Shown here one piece after another: positions 8,231 to 16,798 of a stretch of DNA of 37,551 nucleotides. Below the pieces are notes generated by a model, which was not told the DNA's origin, made no database searches, and was given only the letters and a program-made list of their open reading frames with translations. Each line of letters begins with the position of its first letter. Position 1 is the first letter of the stretch. The position numbers were made by a program, and so were the translations under genes. Source of the stretch: DYHD01 sp964411065 (GTDB taxonomy: Bacteria; Nitrospirota; Thermodesulfovibrionia; Thermodesulfovibrionales; Dissulfurispiraceae); the NCBI GenBank assembly GCA_964411065.1, contig CAYPJO010000012.1, positions 1 through 37,551 of the forward strand. Direction: 5' to 3'.

Positions 8231-8298
8231 AAAAGAGACACAATTTTGTTTTAACCTCCTCTTCTTTCAAAGAGGCTTTTTGTCTCATTTGAAAGAAG
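8231..8298 (+). other. Nested and competing hairpins (terminator-like) in the accessory gap
   Basis: CCTCTT (8258-8263) and AAGAGG (8270-8275) form a hairpin followed by five Ts (8277-8281), a terminator-like unit. It is enclosed by GAGACA (8235-8240) pairing with TGTCTC (8281-8286). It competes with a perfect 10-bp inverted repeat, CTTCTTTCAA (8261-8270) with TTGAAAGAAG (8289-8298). This is either an attenuator-like leader for the EAL/GGDEF gene 300 bp downstream or decayed transposon-end structure. Between 7443 and 8597 I see nothing else I can name. Confidence 0.45.
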
Positions 8299-8597
8299 CA
8301 TGATGCCTCACTTGAATGTATTCATAAAAAAACCGATAGCCTTTTACTTAAAATTAACCTCCCCGTCATATTCCTGTAACATCGATATTATATTATTGAC
8401 CCAATAGATGAGAAATATTCTAAAAGGAGACTTTTATTACACTTCTACTTTTTAATTTCTAAATTTACTATGTAAGTAGATTCATATGGTGCAAATTAAG
8501 AATATATCTAATACTGCAAATATTAATAAGCTTTTGCTGTTCATAGTTGTTTATTATCATGAGCAGTAAACATGAACTACATGTACAGAGGCAAGAC

Positions 8598-10454
8598 ATG
8601 GTTTTAAGAAATAAGTGGGACATAAGAACAGACATAGTAAAAAGAACTTCTGGAAGTAGAAACAATAACTCAGACGGAATAGACAGTCAAGTAATTCTCG
8701 AACTTCTTGACAATGACGACCTTACAGTTTACTTTCAACCCATATTTTCTTCAAAGGATGGTTCTGTTTATGGGTATGAGGCTTTAACTCGAATAAAAAG
8801 GGTCGAAAACATAGACATCGGAAAACTCTTTGAAAAGGCAATACTCACTGATACTATCGCTCTTTTGGATGTAAGGTGTATGGAAAATGCAATGAAAATA
8901 GCATTTTCCATAGGTATAAGTCATACTAACTCATATCTATTCATAAATATATGCCCTGAAACATTACTAAATCCAGCTCACAATGGAGAGATAACCGATA
9001 AGTTTGCTGAAGATTATGGGATACCAAAAGAGAAGATCGTATTTGAGATAACCGAAGATAGTGTTATTCATAATTTCGACTTATTTAAAGATACTATTGA
9101 ACACTACAGAAAAAGGGACTATAAAGTTGCCCTCGATGATTTTGGGATAGGTTATGGTGGGCTTAAGTTACTTACCGTTTTAGAACCTGACTTTGTCAAG
9201 ATCGACCGCCATTTTATTTCATACATAGATAGGGCTATCGTTAAATTTAACCTCGTTGATTCAATTGCCACTTTATGTAATAGGCTCGGCATAAAGGTTA
9301 TTGCTGAAGGAATCGAACGGGAAGAGGAACTCAAAACAGTGATGAATTTAGGGATTGACTACCTGCAGGGTTATTATCTCTGTAAACCTTCCCCAGATTT
9401 ATATGTGGAGAAAGCAAAAATCCCTCTACTTCACGATAAAAAAGGAGATCTCTCCTCAATAGCTTCTGAGCATTTCTTGATTGGTGATATTGCAGAAAGA
9501 ATTGCACCAATACCTCCATCTACAGACATAATGACTACATTTGCTATATTCATCAATAATCCTCAACTTAGGAGTATTCCAGTTGTTTCAGATGAAAAGA
9601 TTATTGGGATTGTGCATAGAAATAGGTTTTTTGAGAACAATATACTCGGCAAATTTGGTTATGGCATACACCTTAATGCATCAAAGCGAATAGGTGATAT
9701 CATGGAGCAGCCGTCACTTATAGTTGAAGCGAATAGTATATTAGAAGATGTTGCACAAAGACTTCAGTTAAGAAAATATGAATATATTTACGATGATATT
9801 TGTGTTACAAAAAATGGCAAATATTTCGGCACAGTAGCGATCCACATTCTTCTCGATGCAATAACAGAGAAAAGCCTCATTCTTGCAAAGAATTCGAACC
9901 CCCTGACAGGCCTTCCAGGTAATGAATCAATTCAACGGGAAATACATAAAAGACTCTCTCAACATATGCACTTCGATGTCTGCTACATTGACATAGACAA
10001 TTTCAAGCCCTACAATGATCACTATGGGTTTGAGAGAGGAGACTATGTCATAAGAACCCTTGCACATATAATTGAAGAATCAATAAAACCAGATAGCCGT
10101 GATTTCTGTTTTGTAGGGCACTTAGGAGGCGATGATTTCATAATGATTACTCCTCCACAGATCTCTATCCCAACCTGTGAAAAAATTATCGATAGCTTTG
10201 AAAAAGCTCTTTCCCTATTTCATGGTATTGAGGACTACAGTCGGAGATACTATGTTTCGAAAAATAGAAAAAATGAAGAAGAAATATTCAATTTATTGTC
10301 TCTTTCCATAGGAATCATAAGCACAGAAGTGCAAAAGATAGAATCTTTTGCTCAGCTTTCATCTTTGGCAACAGAGGTTAAAAGGGCTGCAAAGATGCAA
10401 TCTGCACGCTCTGGTCAATCATCGATATTTAGAGACAGAAGGATCATGTGTTAG
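8598..10454 (+). CDS. EAL-CBS-GGDEF cyclic-di-GMP signalling protein
   Basis: A soluble c-di-GMP enzyme with three parts: an N-terminal EAL phosphodiesterase domain, a CBS pair and a C-terminal GGDEF domain. EAL residues needed for catalysis appear intact: YEALTR, FINICPETL, FEITED, ALDDFGIGYGG, FVKIDR, AEGIE and LQGYYL. The CBS pair spans roughly 280-430 (IPVVSDEKIIGIVHR; IGDIMEQPSLIVEA) and may bind an adenine nucleotide. The GGDEF signature is GGDDF (HLGGDDFIMI), preceded by YIDIDNFKPYNDHYGF; cyclase activity is plausible but unproven. No membrane segments. ATG 8598 is chosen because AGAGG lies 6 nt upstream; the frame also allows ATG 8559 or TTG 8547, which lack a ribosome-binding site. 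It stands alone between mobile-element debris and 33-bp repeats. Confidence 0.93.
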   Translation: MVLRNKWDIRTDIVKRTSGSRNNNSDGIDSQVILELLDNDDLTVYFQPIFSSKDGSVYGYEALTRIKRVENIDIGKLFEKAILTDTIALLDVRCMENAMKIAFSIGISHTNSYLFINICPETLLNPAHNGEITDKFAEDYGIPKEKIVFEITEDSVIHNFDLFKDTIEHYRKRDYKVALDDFGIGYGGLKLLTVLEPDFVKIDRHFISYIDRAIVKFNLVDSIATLCNRLGIKVIAEGIEREEELKTVMNLGIDYLQGYYLCKPSPDLYVEKAKIPLLHDKKGDLSSIASEHFLIGDIAERIAPIPPSTDIMTTFAIFINNPQLRSIPVVSDEKIIGIVHRNRFFENNILGKFGYGIHLNASKRIGDIMEQPSLIVEANSILEDVAQRLQLRKYEYIYDDICVTKNGKYFGTVAIHILLDAITEKSLILAKNSNPLTGLPGNESIQREIHKRLSQHMHFDVCYIDIDNFKPYNDHYGFERGDYVIRTLAHIIEESIKPDSRDFCFVGHLGGDDFIMITPPQISIPTCEKIIDSFEKALSLFHGIEDYSRRYYVSKNRKNEEEIFNLLSLSIGIISTEVQKIESFAQLSSLATEVKRAAKMQSARSGQSSIFRDRRIMC

Positions 10455-10506
10455 AAGCTCTAACACTTTAGTATAGGCATGTTTGACGGCCAAAAGATTC
10501 AAGGAC

Positions 10507-10539
10507 TGCAAAATAGATATAGAACCTTTCAAAAATAGT
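10507..10539 (-). repeat. 33-bp direct repeat, copy 2
   Basis: Second copy of the element at 7888-7920 (two mismatches), same orientation, about 2.6 kb away and 53 bp after the EAL/GGDEF stop codon. On the minus strand it lies in a frame reading TIFERFYIYFAVLE that ends at 10468-10470. Similarity extends weakly on both sides, for about 70 bp in all. Confidence 0.7.
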
Positions 10540-10699
10540 AACCCCCTTCTTGTCAAAAGGTTTTAGGTGATATAAAATATTACCACAATGGTTAAAAAAC
10601 AAAGAAGGGAGTAGTGTATCATGAATTGTGTAAGAAGGAGTCATTGGATAAATATTGATATGCCCCCTTTTTGGAATTGTATAAATACTGGAAAAATAG

Positions 10700-10927
10700 T
10701 CAATAAAGACCATGCACCCAAATACTTAAACGACATATGTTTGCACCATACCTAAAAACCTCAGAAGGCCTTTTACCTCCAAGACTGCTGTGAGATCTCT
10801 CGTTATTATATAAGATTCTATGTTTTTCTATCACTCTCTTATAGTTGATTGCCAGAATTTTTTTTAACTATACTTCTAAGAACCTCTATTTCGAGTTCTT
10901 TTTCAGCAAGTATCCGCTCTCCACGGT
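10700..10927 (-). mobile_element. Decayed IS3-type insertion sequence with internal deletion
   Basis: Two transposase pieces are readable. From about 10927 to 10867 the minus strand encodes ERILAEKELEIEVLRSIVKK, the tail of an IS3-family OrfA with its heptad-repeat pattern. From 10867 to about 10750 a shifted frame encodes NYKRVIEKHRILYNNERSHS and SLGGKRPSEVF, the C-terminus of OrfB, whose family hallmark is YNxxRPHSSLGG. The catalytic DDE core of about 250 residues that should lie between them is gone. The element cannot be active. The frame runs on to a TGA at 10700-10702, past the likely end of homology. Confidence 0.75.
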
Positions 10928-11200
10928 GGATATATATTACCTCTTGATCTATTCAATGAAATCAGAGGATTACTCAAAATTAGCAACAATGCGATCGAAG
11001 TTAGATCTTTTACTCTTGAAGGAAAGAATATATATTCTCGGATAAAGGGAAACATAAGAGATGAAGTTTTAGACCTGAAGATGGAGCTTATGCCTGAAAG
11101 ATCCTTTGAAAACAAACATCTACTCCTTTTAATGGAGCCCTTTAAAATATCACCTGGATACTATGTAATTGCAGTCCAGTTAGAAAATCTCAAGAATTAA
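10928..11200 (+). pseudogene. N-terminally truncated gene, tentative GspN/AsmA-like C-terminus
   Basis: An open frame with no plausible start codon runs to TAA 11198-11200. It encodes about 90 residues of convincing protein sequence (GGYILPLDLFNEIRG, EVRSFTLEGKNIYSRIKGN, MEPFKISPGYYVIAVQLE). The beta-rich pattern of short strands ending in SPGYYVIAV resembles C-termini of type II secretion GspN or AsmA-like periplasmic proteins; this is a tentative match from memory. The frame is open back to 10880, but that part overlaps the IS3 relic on the other strand, so the break point is near 10925. An IS insertion or deletion probably removed the front of the gene. Confidence 0.5.
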
Positions 11201-11335
11201 GAAATCAAATAAAATGTCATGATAAAGTATATTTAATCTTTCCGCGTTTTATATTTATTAAATCATTTCTGTTTTCTGATGTTTTTTAAATATATGCTTT
11301 TAAAGAGTGTAAATAAAAAACTATTGACTAAATTG

Positions 11336-11384
11336 AATACTTAAACTAAAATCTCGCAAAAGTATTTATTTAGACTTAAGTATT
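11336..11384. other. Inverted repeat with alternative pairing downstream of mtaD
   Basis: AATACTTAA (11336-11344) is matched by TTAAGTATT (11376-11384). A third element, AAGTATT at 11360-11366, can also pair with the first arm. It lies just beyond the mtaD stop and after the truncated gene. No T-tract or GC-rich stem supports a terminator, and AT-richness makes chance possible. The rest of 11201-11412 shows nothing recognisable. Confidence 0.2.
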
Positions 11385-11412
11385 AAAAGGTATTATAAAC
11401 AATAATTTTTTA

Positions 11413-12738
11413 CTAAGTATCACTAAAGGCCTTTATCTTTTCACTCCAATGTCGTGCCTTGTGGAGTATCTCCTCCTCATCTACGAATAGGTGTTCTCTG
11501 TTTTTAAGTACTAACTTCCCATTAACTATTACATCTTCTACATCTGATGCCATGGCTGAATAAACAATATGGGAATATATATCGTATAAGGGTGTTAAAT
11601 GAGGTTTTCTGAGGTTTATGGAGATTATATCAGCAATCTTGCCAACTTCAATGCTTCCTACTTTATTACCAAGCCCTAATACCTCAGCACCCCATCTGGT
11701 AGCCATTAGAAGGGCAGTTTTAGCATTTAAGACAGTTGGATCGTTTGCAAGAGCTTTATGAACCTTGGCGGTAGTAGAGATTTCACTTAAGAGATTAAGA
11801 TCATTATTGCTTGCAGCACCATCAGTTCCAAAGGTAACCTTTATGCCTTCTGAAAGCATTGTAACTACTGGCGCAAAGCCAGAAGAAAGTTTTAGATTGC
11901 TTTCCATACAATGAGAGACTCCTACTTTATGTTTAGCTAATATCTCTATTTCTTTGTCATCGACCCAAATGCAATGAGCGGCGATGACTGTTTCATCTAA
12001 AAACCCTATTGATTCTAAATGTTCAACAGGCTTCAAATTATAAAGATTTTTAATATATTGAACTTCCCATTGGGTCTCAGAAAGATGTATATGGATAGGG
12101 GTCCCATACTTTTCGGAGATATCTTTGGCTTTTTTAAGAGTTTGTGGACTACAGGTATAAGGAGCATGAGGTGCAATAGAGGGTATAATTAAATCGTCTC
12201 CTTTCCATTTCGCAATAAAATCAACAGCATTATCGAAATATTCTTCTGTCGTGGAAGCAGAAGCAGTTGGGAAGTCAAGGATTCCTGCACCCAGTACTCC
12301 TCTCATTCCCATCTCTTTACTCCTTTTAGCAGCACTATCACCAAAAAAGTACATGTCATGGTATGTGGTGGTGCCAGCTTTGAGCATTTCGAGGCACGCA
12401 AGCCCTATTGCATCGTAAATGAAAGAAGGGCTAAGCCACCTTTTTTCTGCTGGCCAGATATACTTTTCAAGCCAATCTTTTAGTGGGCGATCATCAGAAA
12501 GTCCTCTGAAATAAACCATAGCAGCATGAGTATGGGTGTTTATAAATCCGGGCAAAACTGCCTTCCCTTTCCAGTTGAGTATCTCGTTAGTTTTATATTT
12601 TTCTGATATAAATTCGGCTTTATCAATAGCAATTATCAATTTGTCTTTTATAACTATAGCTCCATTTTCGATAAGATCAAACCTTTCGTTCATGGTAATA
12701 ATATAATCAGATAAGATAATATAGTCTGCTAATTCCAT
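11413..12738 (-). CDS. mtaD: 5-methylthioadenosine / S-adenosylhomocysteine deaminase (amidohydrolase)
   Basis: A zinc- or iron-dependent amidohydrolase that deaminates adenosyl thioethers (MTA, SAH) to inosyl forms, part of SAM by-product recycling. Metal ligands are visible: HTH at residues 69-71, the histidine of HIHLSET, the histidine of IAAHCIW and the aspartate of GTDGAASNN. VYFRGLSDDRPLKDWL and the Glu of LSETQWEV match the MtaD subgroup rather than guanine or cytosine deaminases. Length (441 aa) is normal. Substrate preference among MTA, SAH and related nucleosides cannot be fixed by reading. It lies 44 bp downstream of the chorismate-utilising gene on the same strand, with AGGTG before the ATG. 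Confidence 0.87.
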   Translation of the reverse strand: MELADYIILSDYIITMNERFDLIENGAIVIKDKLIIAIDKAEFISEKYKTNEILNWKGKAVLPGFINTHTHAAMVYFRGLSDDRPLKDWLEKYIWPAEKRWLSPSFIYDAIGLACLEMLKAGTTTYHDMYFFGDSAAKRSKEMGMRGVLGAGILDFPTASASTTEEYFDNAVDFIAKWKGDDLIIPSIAPHAPYTCSPQTLKKAKDISEKYGTPIHIHLSETQWEVQYIKNLYNLKPVEHLESIGFLDETVIAAHCIWVDDKEIEILAKHKVGVSHCMESNLKLSSGFAPVVTMLSEGIKVTFGTDGAASNNDLNLLSEISTTAKVHKALANDPTVLNAKTALLMATRWGAEVLGLGNKVGSIEVGKIADIISINLRKPHLTPLYDIYSHIVYSAMASDVEDVIVNGKLVLKNREHLFVDEEEILHKARHWSEKIKAFSDT

Positions 12739-12782
12739 ATTAAATTCACCTAATTTTGATAGAATTTTAAAAAAATTAAATT

Positions 12783-14300
12783 TTATACTAATGTGAGAGT
12801 TTTAATTAAAGCCTCTGCTTTTTTTAAGGTCTCATAATATTCTTTTTCAGGATCCGAGTCTGCAACTATTCCAGCCCCTGCTTGGATATAGGCAAATCCG
12901 TCTTTTATTATCATTGTTCTTATTATTATATTCATATCCATATTACCGCCAAATGATATATATCCAAACGAACCGGTGTAAAGCCCCCTTAACACAGGTT
13001 CAAGCTCATCGATAATCTCCATACATCTTACCTTTGGTACACCGGTGATTGTTCCCCCAGGAAAAGTCGCTCTAAGAACATCCAAACAGGTCTTTCCTTC
13101 CTGAAGGATACCACGTATGTTTGAGACGATATGTATAACATGGGAATAGTCCTCAGTAATCATAAGCTCATCAACAATTACTGTTCCATACTTTGAGACC
13201 CTACCTATATCGTTTCGTTCCAGATCAATCAGCATTATGTGTTCTGCTCTCTCCTTTTCATTGAGTAATAATTCCTTTCTCATCTCTTCATCTTCTATAG
13301 TGTTTACACCTCTTGGTCGTGTGCCAGCAATAGGTCTTGTGTCAATTGTATTATTTAAAACCCTAATGAGTCGCTCTGGGGATGAGCTTACAACATGATA
13401 ATCCCCAAAATCAGCATAAACAGCAAAAGGGGATGGATTAATTTTCCTGAGAGTTTTATAAATCTGCCAAGTCTCTTTATTGCCTATATTGGTAGATATT
13501 CTCTGAGATAAGTTAGCCTGAAAGATATCGCCTGCTGCTATGTATTCCTTTGCCCTTCGCACCATGTCCATATATTGGTTTTTAGACATTTCATATATTA
13601 TTTCAATATTATTGGTTCTATTATTAAAATTTTCGTAGAATTCACTAAGTTGAGACAGATTAGAGTATATCACTTGGGATATTTCATAAAGCCTTTCGTC
13701 GGCCTCATCATAAATTTTTGCCCAATCTATTGAGTTAAAATTTATACCCTTTCCTAAAATCTCTCTTGCAGCTGGGGAAAACACTACCCAAGCCTTTTTC
13801 TCATAATGATCGAAGGAAATCAAAGTATTTATTATTAAAAAGTGAGCATCAGGGGTTTTTAAATCGTCAATGCCAGTCTTAGGTATCTTCTCAATATAAC
13901 GCACAAAATCATAGCTAAAAGCGCCAATCGCTCCACCCTGAAAAGGAGGTATCCGCATATCTACCTTTTGGGGATAACTCAAGATGAATTCTTTAAGGAT
14001 TCTTAGGGGCTTATGAGAGTCAAATGTTGTTGGATTATTATCCATTCTATAAAGTAGAAATTTCTTGTTTTTAAGTCTAAATATCATGAAGGGGTCAAAC
14101 CCAATAAATGAATAGCGAGCTATCTTAAAATTACCCCTTGAACTCTCAAGTAAAACTGTATTTTTTTTGCTGTAAAGATAATTTTCTGTGTATACTTCAT
14201 AAACTTTATAGGGCTCAAAATAAGGTATCTCCTTATACAGAGGAGGGATCATTCCCTTTTCTATCTCCCTAAGGAATTCAGTTTTTTCAATATTTAACAT
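12783..14300 (-). CDS. Anthranilate synthase / aminodeoxychorismate synthase component I (TrpE or PabB)
   Basis: A chorismate-utilising enzyme that adds ammonia to chorismate, giving anthranilate (tryptophan) or aminodeoxychorismate (folate). The N-terminal domain has TVLLESSRGNFKIARYSFIG, containing the LLES element linked to tryptophan binding. The catalytic half shows GDIFQANLSQR, SSSPERLIRV, PIAGTRPRG, LLNEKERAEHIMLIDLERND and FPGGTITGVPKVRCMEIIDE. The Ala in PIAGT is TrpE-like (E. coli PabB has Lys there), whereas NPSPFAVYADFGDY resembles stand-alone PabB proteins, so I leave the symbol blank. Length (505 aa) suits either. No glutaminase subunit (TrpG/PabA) or other trp genes lie nearby, which slightly favours PabB. 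Confidence 0.88.
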   Translation of the reverse strand: MLNIEKTEFLREIEKGMIPPLYKEIPYFEPYKVYEVYTENYLYSKKNTVLLESSRGNFKIARYSFIGFDPFMIFRLKNKKFLLYRMDNNPTTFDSHKPLRILKEFILSYPQKVDMRIPPFQGGAIGAFSYDFVRYIEKIPKTGIDDLKTPDAHFLIINTLISFDHYEKKAWVVFSPAAREILGKGINFNSIDWAKIYDEADERLYEISQVIYSNLSQLSEFYENFNNRTNNIEIIYEMSKNQYMDMVRRAKEYIAAGDIFQANLSQRISTNIGNKETWQIYKTLRKINPSPFAVYADFGDYHVVSSSPERLIRVLNNTIDTRPIAGTRPRGVNTIEDEEMRKELLLNEKERAEHIMLIDLERNDIGRVSKYGTVIVDELMITEDYSHVIHIVSNIRGILQEGKTCLDVLRATFPGGTITGVPKVRCMEIIDELEPVLRGLYTGSFGYISFGGNMDMNIIIRTMIIKDGFAYIQAGAGIVADSDPEKEYYETLKKAEALIKTLTLV

Positions 14301-14335
14301 ATCAACTAACTTGACTCACAAATTTTTTTGATATG
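14298..14335 (-). promoter_or_regulatory. Inverted repeat that includes the start codon of the TrpE/PabB gene
   Basis: CATATCA (14298-14304) and TGATATG (14329-14335) are perfect 7-bp arms separated by 24 nt. The proximal arm contains the ATG itself, so in mRNA the start could be partly sequestered. No obvious ribosome-binding site is seen upstream. The structure is AT-rich and of modest stability. Confidence 0.25.
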
Positions 14336-14543
14336 CCTATGAATGTAGCACACTCTCCCTTTACTTCGTCCTTGCCTAAGGGGTAATTTTTGCATTGAAA
14401 GGTAGATTAAGTTTAATATACTATTTATTTTAAAAATTCAGCAACAAAGGCTTCCCTCTGGTTATATTTAATCTGCTTATGGTGTAGTTTATTTTAGCTA
14501 ATGATAATTTTCAGTTATAATATAATTTTTAGAAGAATAGGAA

Positions 14544-15554
14544 ATGAATAATTTCTTAACGAATTTTCCATCGATTATCAAAAATTTCGAAGGCAAGAAA
14601 ATTTTAATCATAGGCGATTTAATACTTGACAGTTATATATTTGGAAAAGTCAGCAGGATCTCTCCAGAGGCACCAGTACCTGTATTGGAGGTTGTTAAGG
14701 AAACATTTCGCTTAGGTGGAGCTGCTAATGTTGCTAATAATATTGCCTCCTTAGGTGGAATTCCCTCTGTAGCTGGAATTATAGGCAATGACTCAGCAGG
14801 TCAGACTCTTTATGAGTTATTAAAGTCCCAAAAAGTAAACTGTGACTTAATAGTAGTTGATAAAAGACCTACTTCTATCAAAACAAGGATCATTGCTCAT
14901 ACTCAGCAAATTGTTAGAGTTGACAAAGAGGAAACTAAGAAAGTAGAAGGCAAAACTCTTGAAAAACTTTTAAACCAAATAGGACCAGTTGTAGAAGATT
15001 ATGACGCAATTATTATCTCTGACTACAAAAAAGGTGTTATATCATCAACACTAATGTCTAAGGTTATTACTTTTGCAAAACAATATAATAAATTCATATC
15101 TGTCGATCCAAAGATTGGACATTTTCATTTATATAAAGATGTAACACTGCTGACTCCTAATTTATTTGAAGCATCACATGGAGCAGGTATTGACATTAAA
15201 GATGAAAAGAGCCTTATCAAAGCTGGCAAAATATTGATCAATAAATTACACTGTAAATCAGTTCTAATTACAAGAGGCGACAATGGTATGACCCTCTTCA
15301 AAAGAAATTTGAATAATTCAAATATTGAATTCCTGCATTTTCCGACTATGGCTAAAAAGGTTTATGATGTCACAGGGGCAGGTGATACTGTTATAGCTAT
15401 TTTTACGTTAGCATATACTGCAGGTGCTACAATGGAGGAATCGGCTGTAATAGCAAATCATGCAGCTGGGATAGTTGTTGAAGAATTAGGCACTGCTGTA
15501 CCAACTTTAGAAAAATTAGTGAAATCCTTGAGAGCTCTAATAAATAATAAATAA
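14544..15554 (+). CDS. rfaE1: D-glycero-beta-D-manno-heptose-7-phosphate kinase
   Basis: A PfkB-family kinase that phosphorylates heptose-7-phosphate at C1 on the way to ADP-heptose for the LPS inner core. Family marks: IGDLILDSYIFGKVSRISPE, APVPVLEVV, RLGGAANVANNIASLGG, ISDYKKGV and the PfkB signature DVTGAGDTV with its catalytic Asp. It is 336 aa and stops at the end of the kinase domain, so the adenylyltransferase half of HldE is absent and would be encoded elsewhere. It is evidence for an LPS-type outer membrane. It is transcribed divergently from the TrpE/PabB gene across 243 bp, where TATAAT-like boxes occur at 14516-14526; no other heptose gene is adjacent. Confidence 0.93.
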   Translation: MNNFLTNFPSIIKNFEGKKILIIGDLILDSYIFGKVSRISPEAPVPVLEVVKETFRLGGAANVANNIASLGGIPSVAGIIGNDSAGQTLYELLKSQKVNCDLIVVDKRPTSIKTRIIAHTQQIVRVDKEETKKVEGKTLEKLLNQIGPVVEDYDAIIISDYKKGVISSTLMSKVITFAKQYNKFISVDPKIGHFHLYKDVTLLTPNLFEASHGAGIDIKDEKSLIKAGKILINKLHCKSVLITRGDNGMTLFKRNLNNSNIEFLHFPTMAKKVYDVTGAGDTVIAIFTLAYTAGATMEESAVIANHAAGIVVEELGTAVPTLEKLVKSLRALINNK

Positions 15555-15784
15555 AATAAATAATGCCAGATGGCCTTTTTATATGAAAATTTAGTATCTT
15601 TCCAAAAAATTTAATTGAATGGTCTAATTTTCTCTAAGTTTTATAATCTTTAAAACTCTATGATTTTCTCTTTTAGAAAAAACTTCAAAGTCTAATAGTA
15701 ATTTTAAATCTAATCAGGCAAACTTGAATATCTAACAAGCTATCTTAGCTTTAGAAATTATTACTCTCAAGATTAGTAAATAAA

Positions 15785-16798
15785 ATGCCAAAAGCTCTTG
15801 CGCTCTATTCGGGAGGTCTTGATAGCACTTTAGCCATTCTGGCCATTCTTAAACAGGGTGTTGAAGTAATCGCCTTTAAATTTATACACCCTTTCAATGA
15901 AAGTATTAAGAGAAGACTATTTTTTAACTCAGAAAAGATCCGAGATAAAAATTTAAATATCGATATAAATGTTATTCTGATACATGATCAATTTATGGAT
16001 ATCGTAAAGAAACCTAAATTCGGTTATGGAAAGAATATGAACCCATGCATAGATTGTAAAATTTTAATGCTCAAAGAAGCAAAAAAAATAATGGATCGCA
16101 TGGGTTATGATTTTATTATAACAGGCGAAGTCTTAGGGCAAAGGCCTATGAGTCAAAGAAGAGATATTTTATCAAAAATTGATAAAGAAGCTTCTGTGAA
16201 GGGATATGTCCTTAGACCTTTAAGTGCAAAACTTTTAGAACCGACGGTCCCTGAGTTAACAAATATAATTTTGAGAGAAAGACTTTACGATTTTTCAGGG
16301 AGATCCAGAAAACCTCAAATAAAACTATCTCAGGAATTTGGAATAGTTGAATATGCCCAACCTGCTGGTGGATGCCTTCTGACAGATCCTATATATTCTC
16401 AAAAATTAAAAGAGCTTCTGAGCTTTAATAGTAGTTCTTCAATCAATGATATCAGGCTTTTGCAGGTAGGAAGACATTTCAGAGTACAGAATGCCAAAAT
16501 AATAGTTGGTAGAGATAAAATAGAAAATAATTTAATTGAATCATTAGCACTACCCCAAGATATAATTTTATGGGTTAAAGGTCATAATAGTCCATTGACT
16601 CTGATTAGAGGTGAGATAATTAATGATGAGATAATACATATTGCTGCTTCATTATGTATAAAATATTCTGGTGCAAAAATGTTGTCCCATGTAACTGTTC
16701 TTTTTAGAAGGAAAGAAGATAGAGGGCAGATTTACCATATAACCTCAAAAGCTCTATCAGATGATTTGGTCAGTCTTTATCAAATTATAAAAGGATGA
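15785..16798 (+). CDS. PP-loop ATP pyrophosphatase (ThiI/MnmA-like) with C-terminal NFACT-R-like domain
   Basis: The N-terminus carries the PP-loop YSGGLDST (residues 8-15), as in enzymes that adenylate tRNA uridines before thiolation. NPCIDCK (about 90-96) and AGGCLLTDP (about 195) supply cysteines positioned as in MnmA/ThiI-like proteins. ITGEVLGQRPMSQRRD resembles the substrate loop of this group. Residues about 225-315 (VGRHFRVQNAKIIVGRDKIE, WVKGHNSPLTLIRGE, AASLCIKYSGA) look like the NFACT-R (DUF814) RNA-binding domain. It is probably a tRNA sulfur-modification enzyme of unproven specificity. Homologues have been called tRNA 2-thiouridylate methyltransferases, which is probably wrong since no methyltransferase fold is seen. 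Its stop overlaps the next ATG by 4 bp. Confidence 0.78.
   Translation: MPKALALYSGGLDSTLAILAILKQGVEVIAFKFIHPFNESIKRRLFFNSEKIRDKNLNIDINVILIHDQFMDIVKKPKFGYGKNMNPCIDCKILMLKEAKKIMDRMGYDFIITGEVLGQRPMSQRRDILSKIDKEASVKGYVLRPLSAKLLEPTVPELTNIILRERLYDFSGRSRKPQIKLSQEFGIVEYAQPAGGCLLTDPIYSQKLKELLSFNSSSSINDIRLLQVGRHFRVQNAKIIVGRDKIENNLIESLALPQDIILWVKGHNSPLTLIRGEIINDEIIHIAASLCIKYSGAKMLSHVTVLFRRKEDRGQIYHITSKALSDDLVSLYQIIKG

Noticed and set aside
9892..9899. TTCGAAC-like T-loop sequence suggesting a tRNA
   Set aside because: It lies inside the GGDEF-domain gene, and no acceptor stem, anticodon arm or D-arm can be built around it.
10468..10713. 81-codon minus-strand frame through repeat copy 2
   Set aside because: Only the last third resembles the other repeat copy. 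The upstream part is not protein-like, has no ribosome-binding site and overlaps the IS3 relic's run-off frame, so it is treated as repeat debris rather than a gene.
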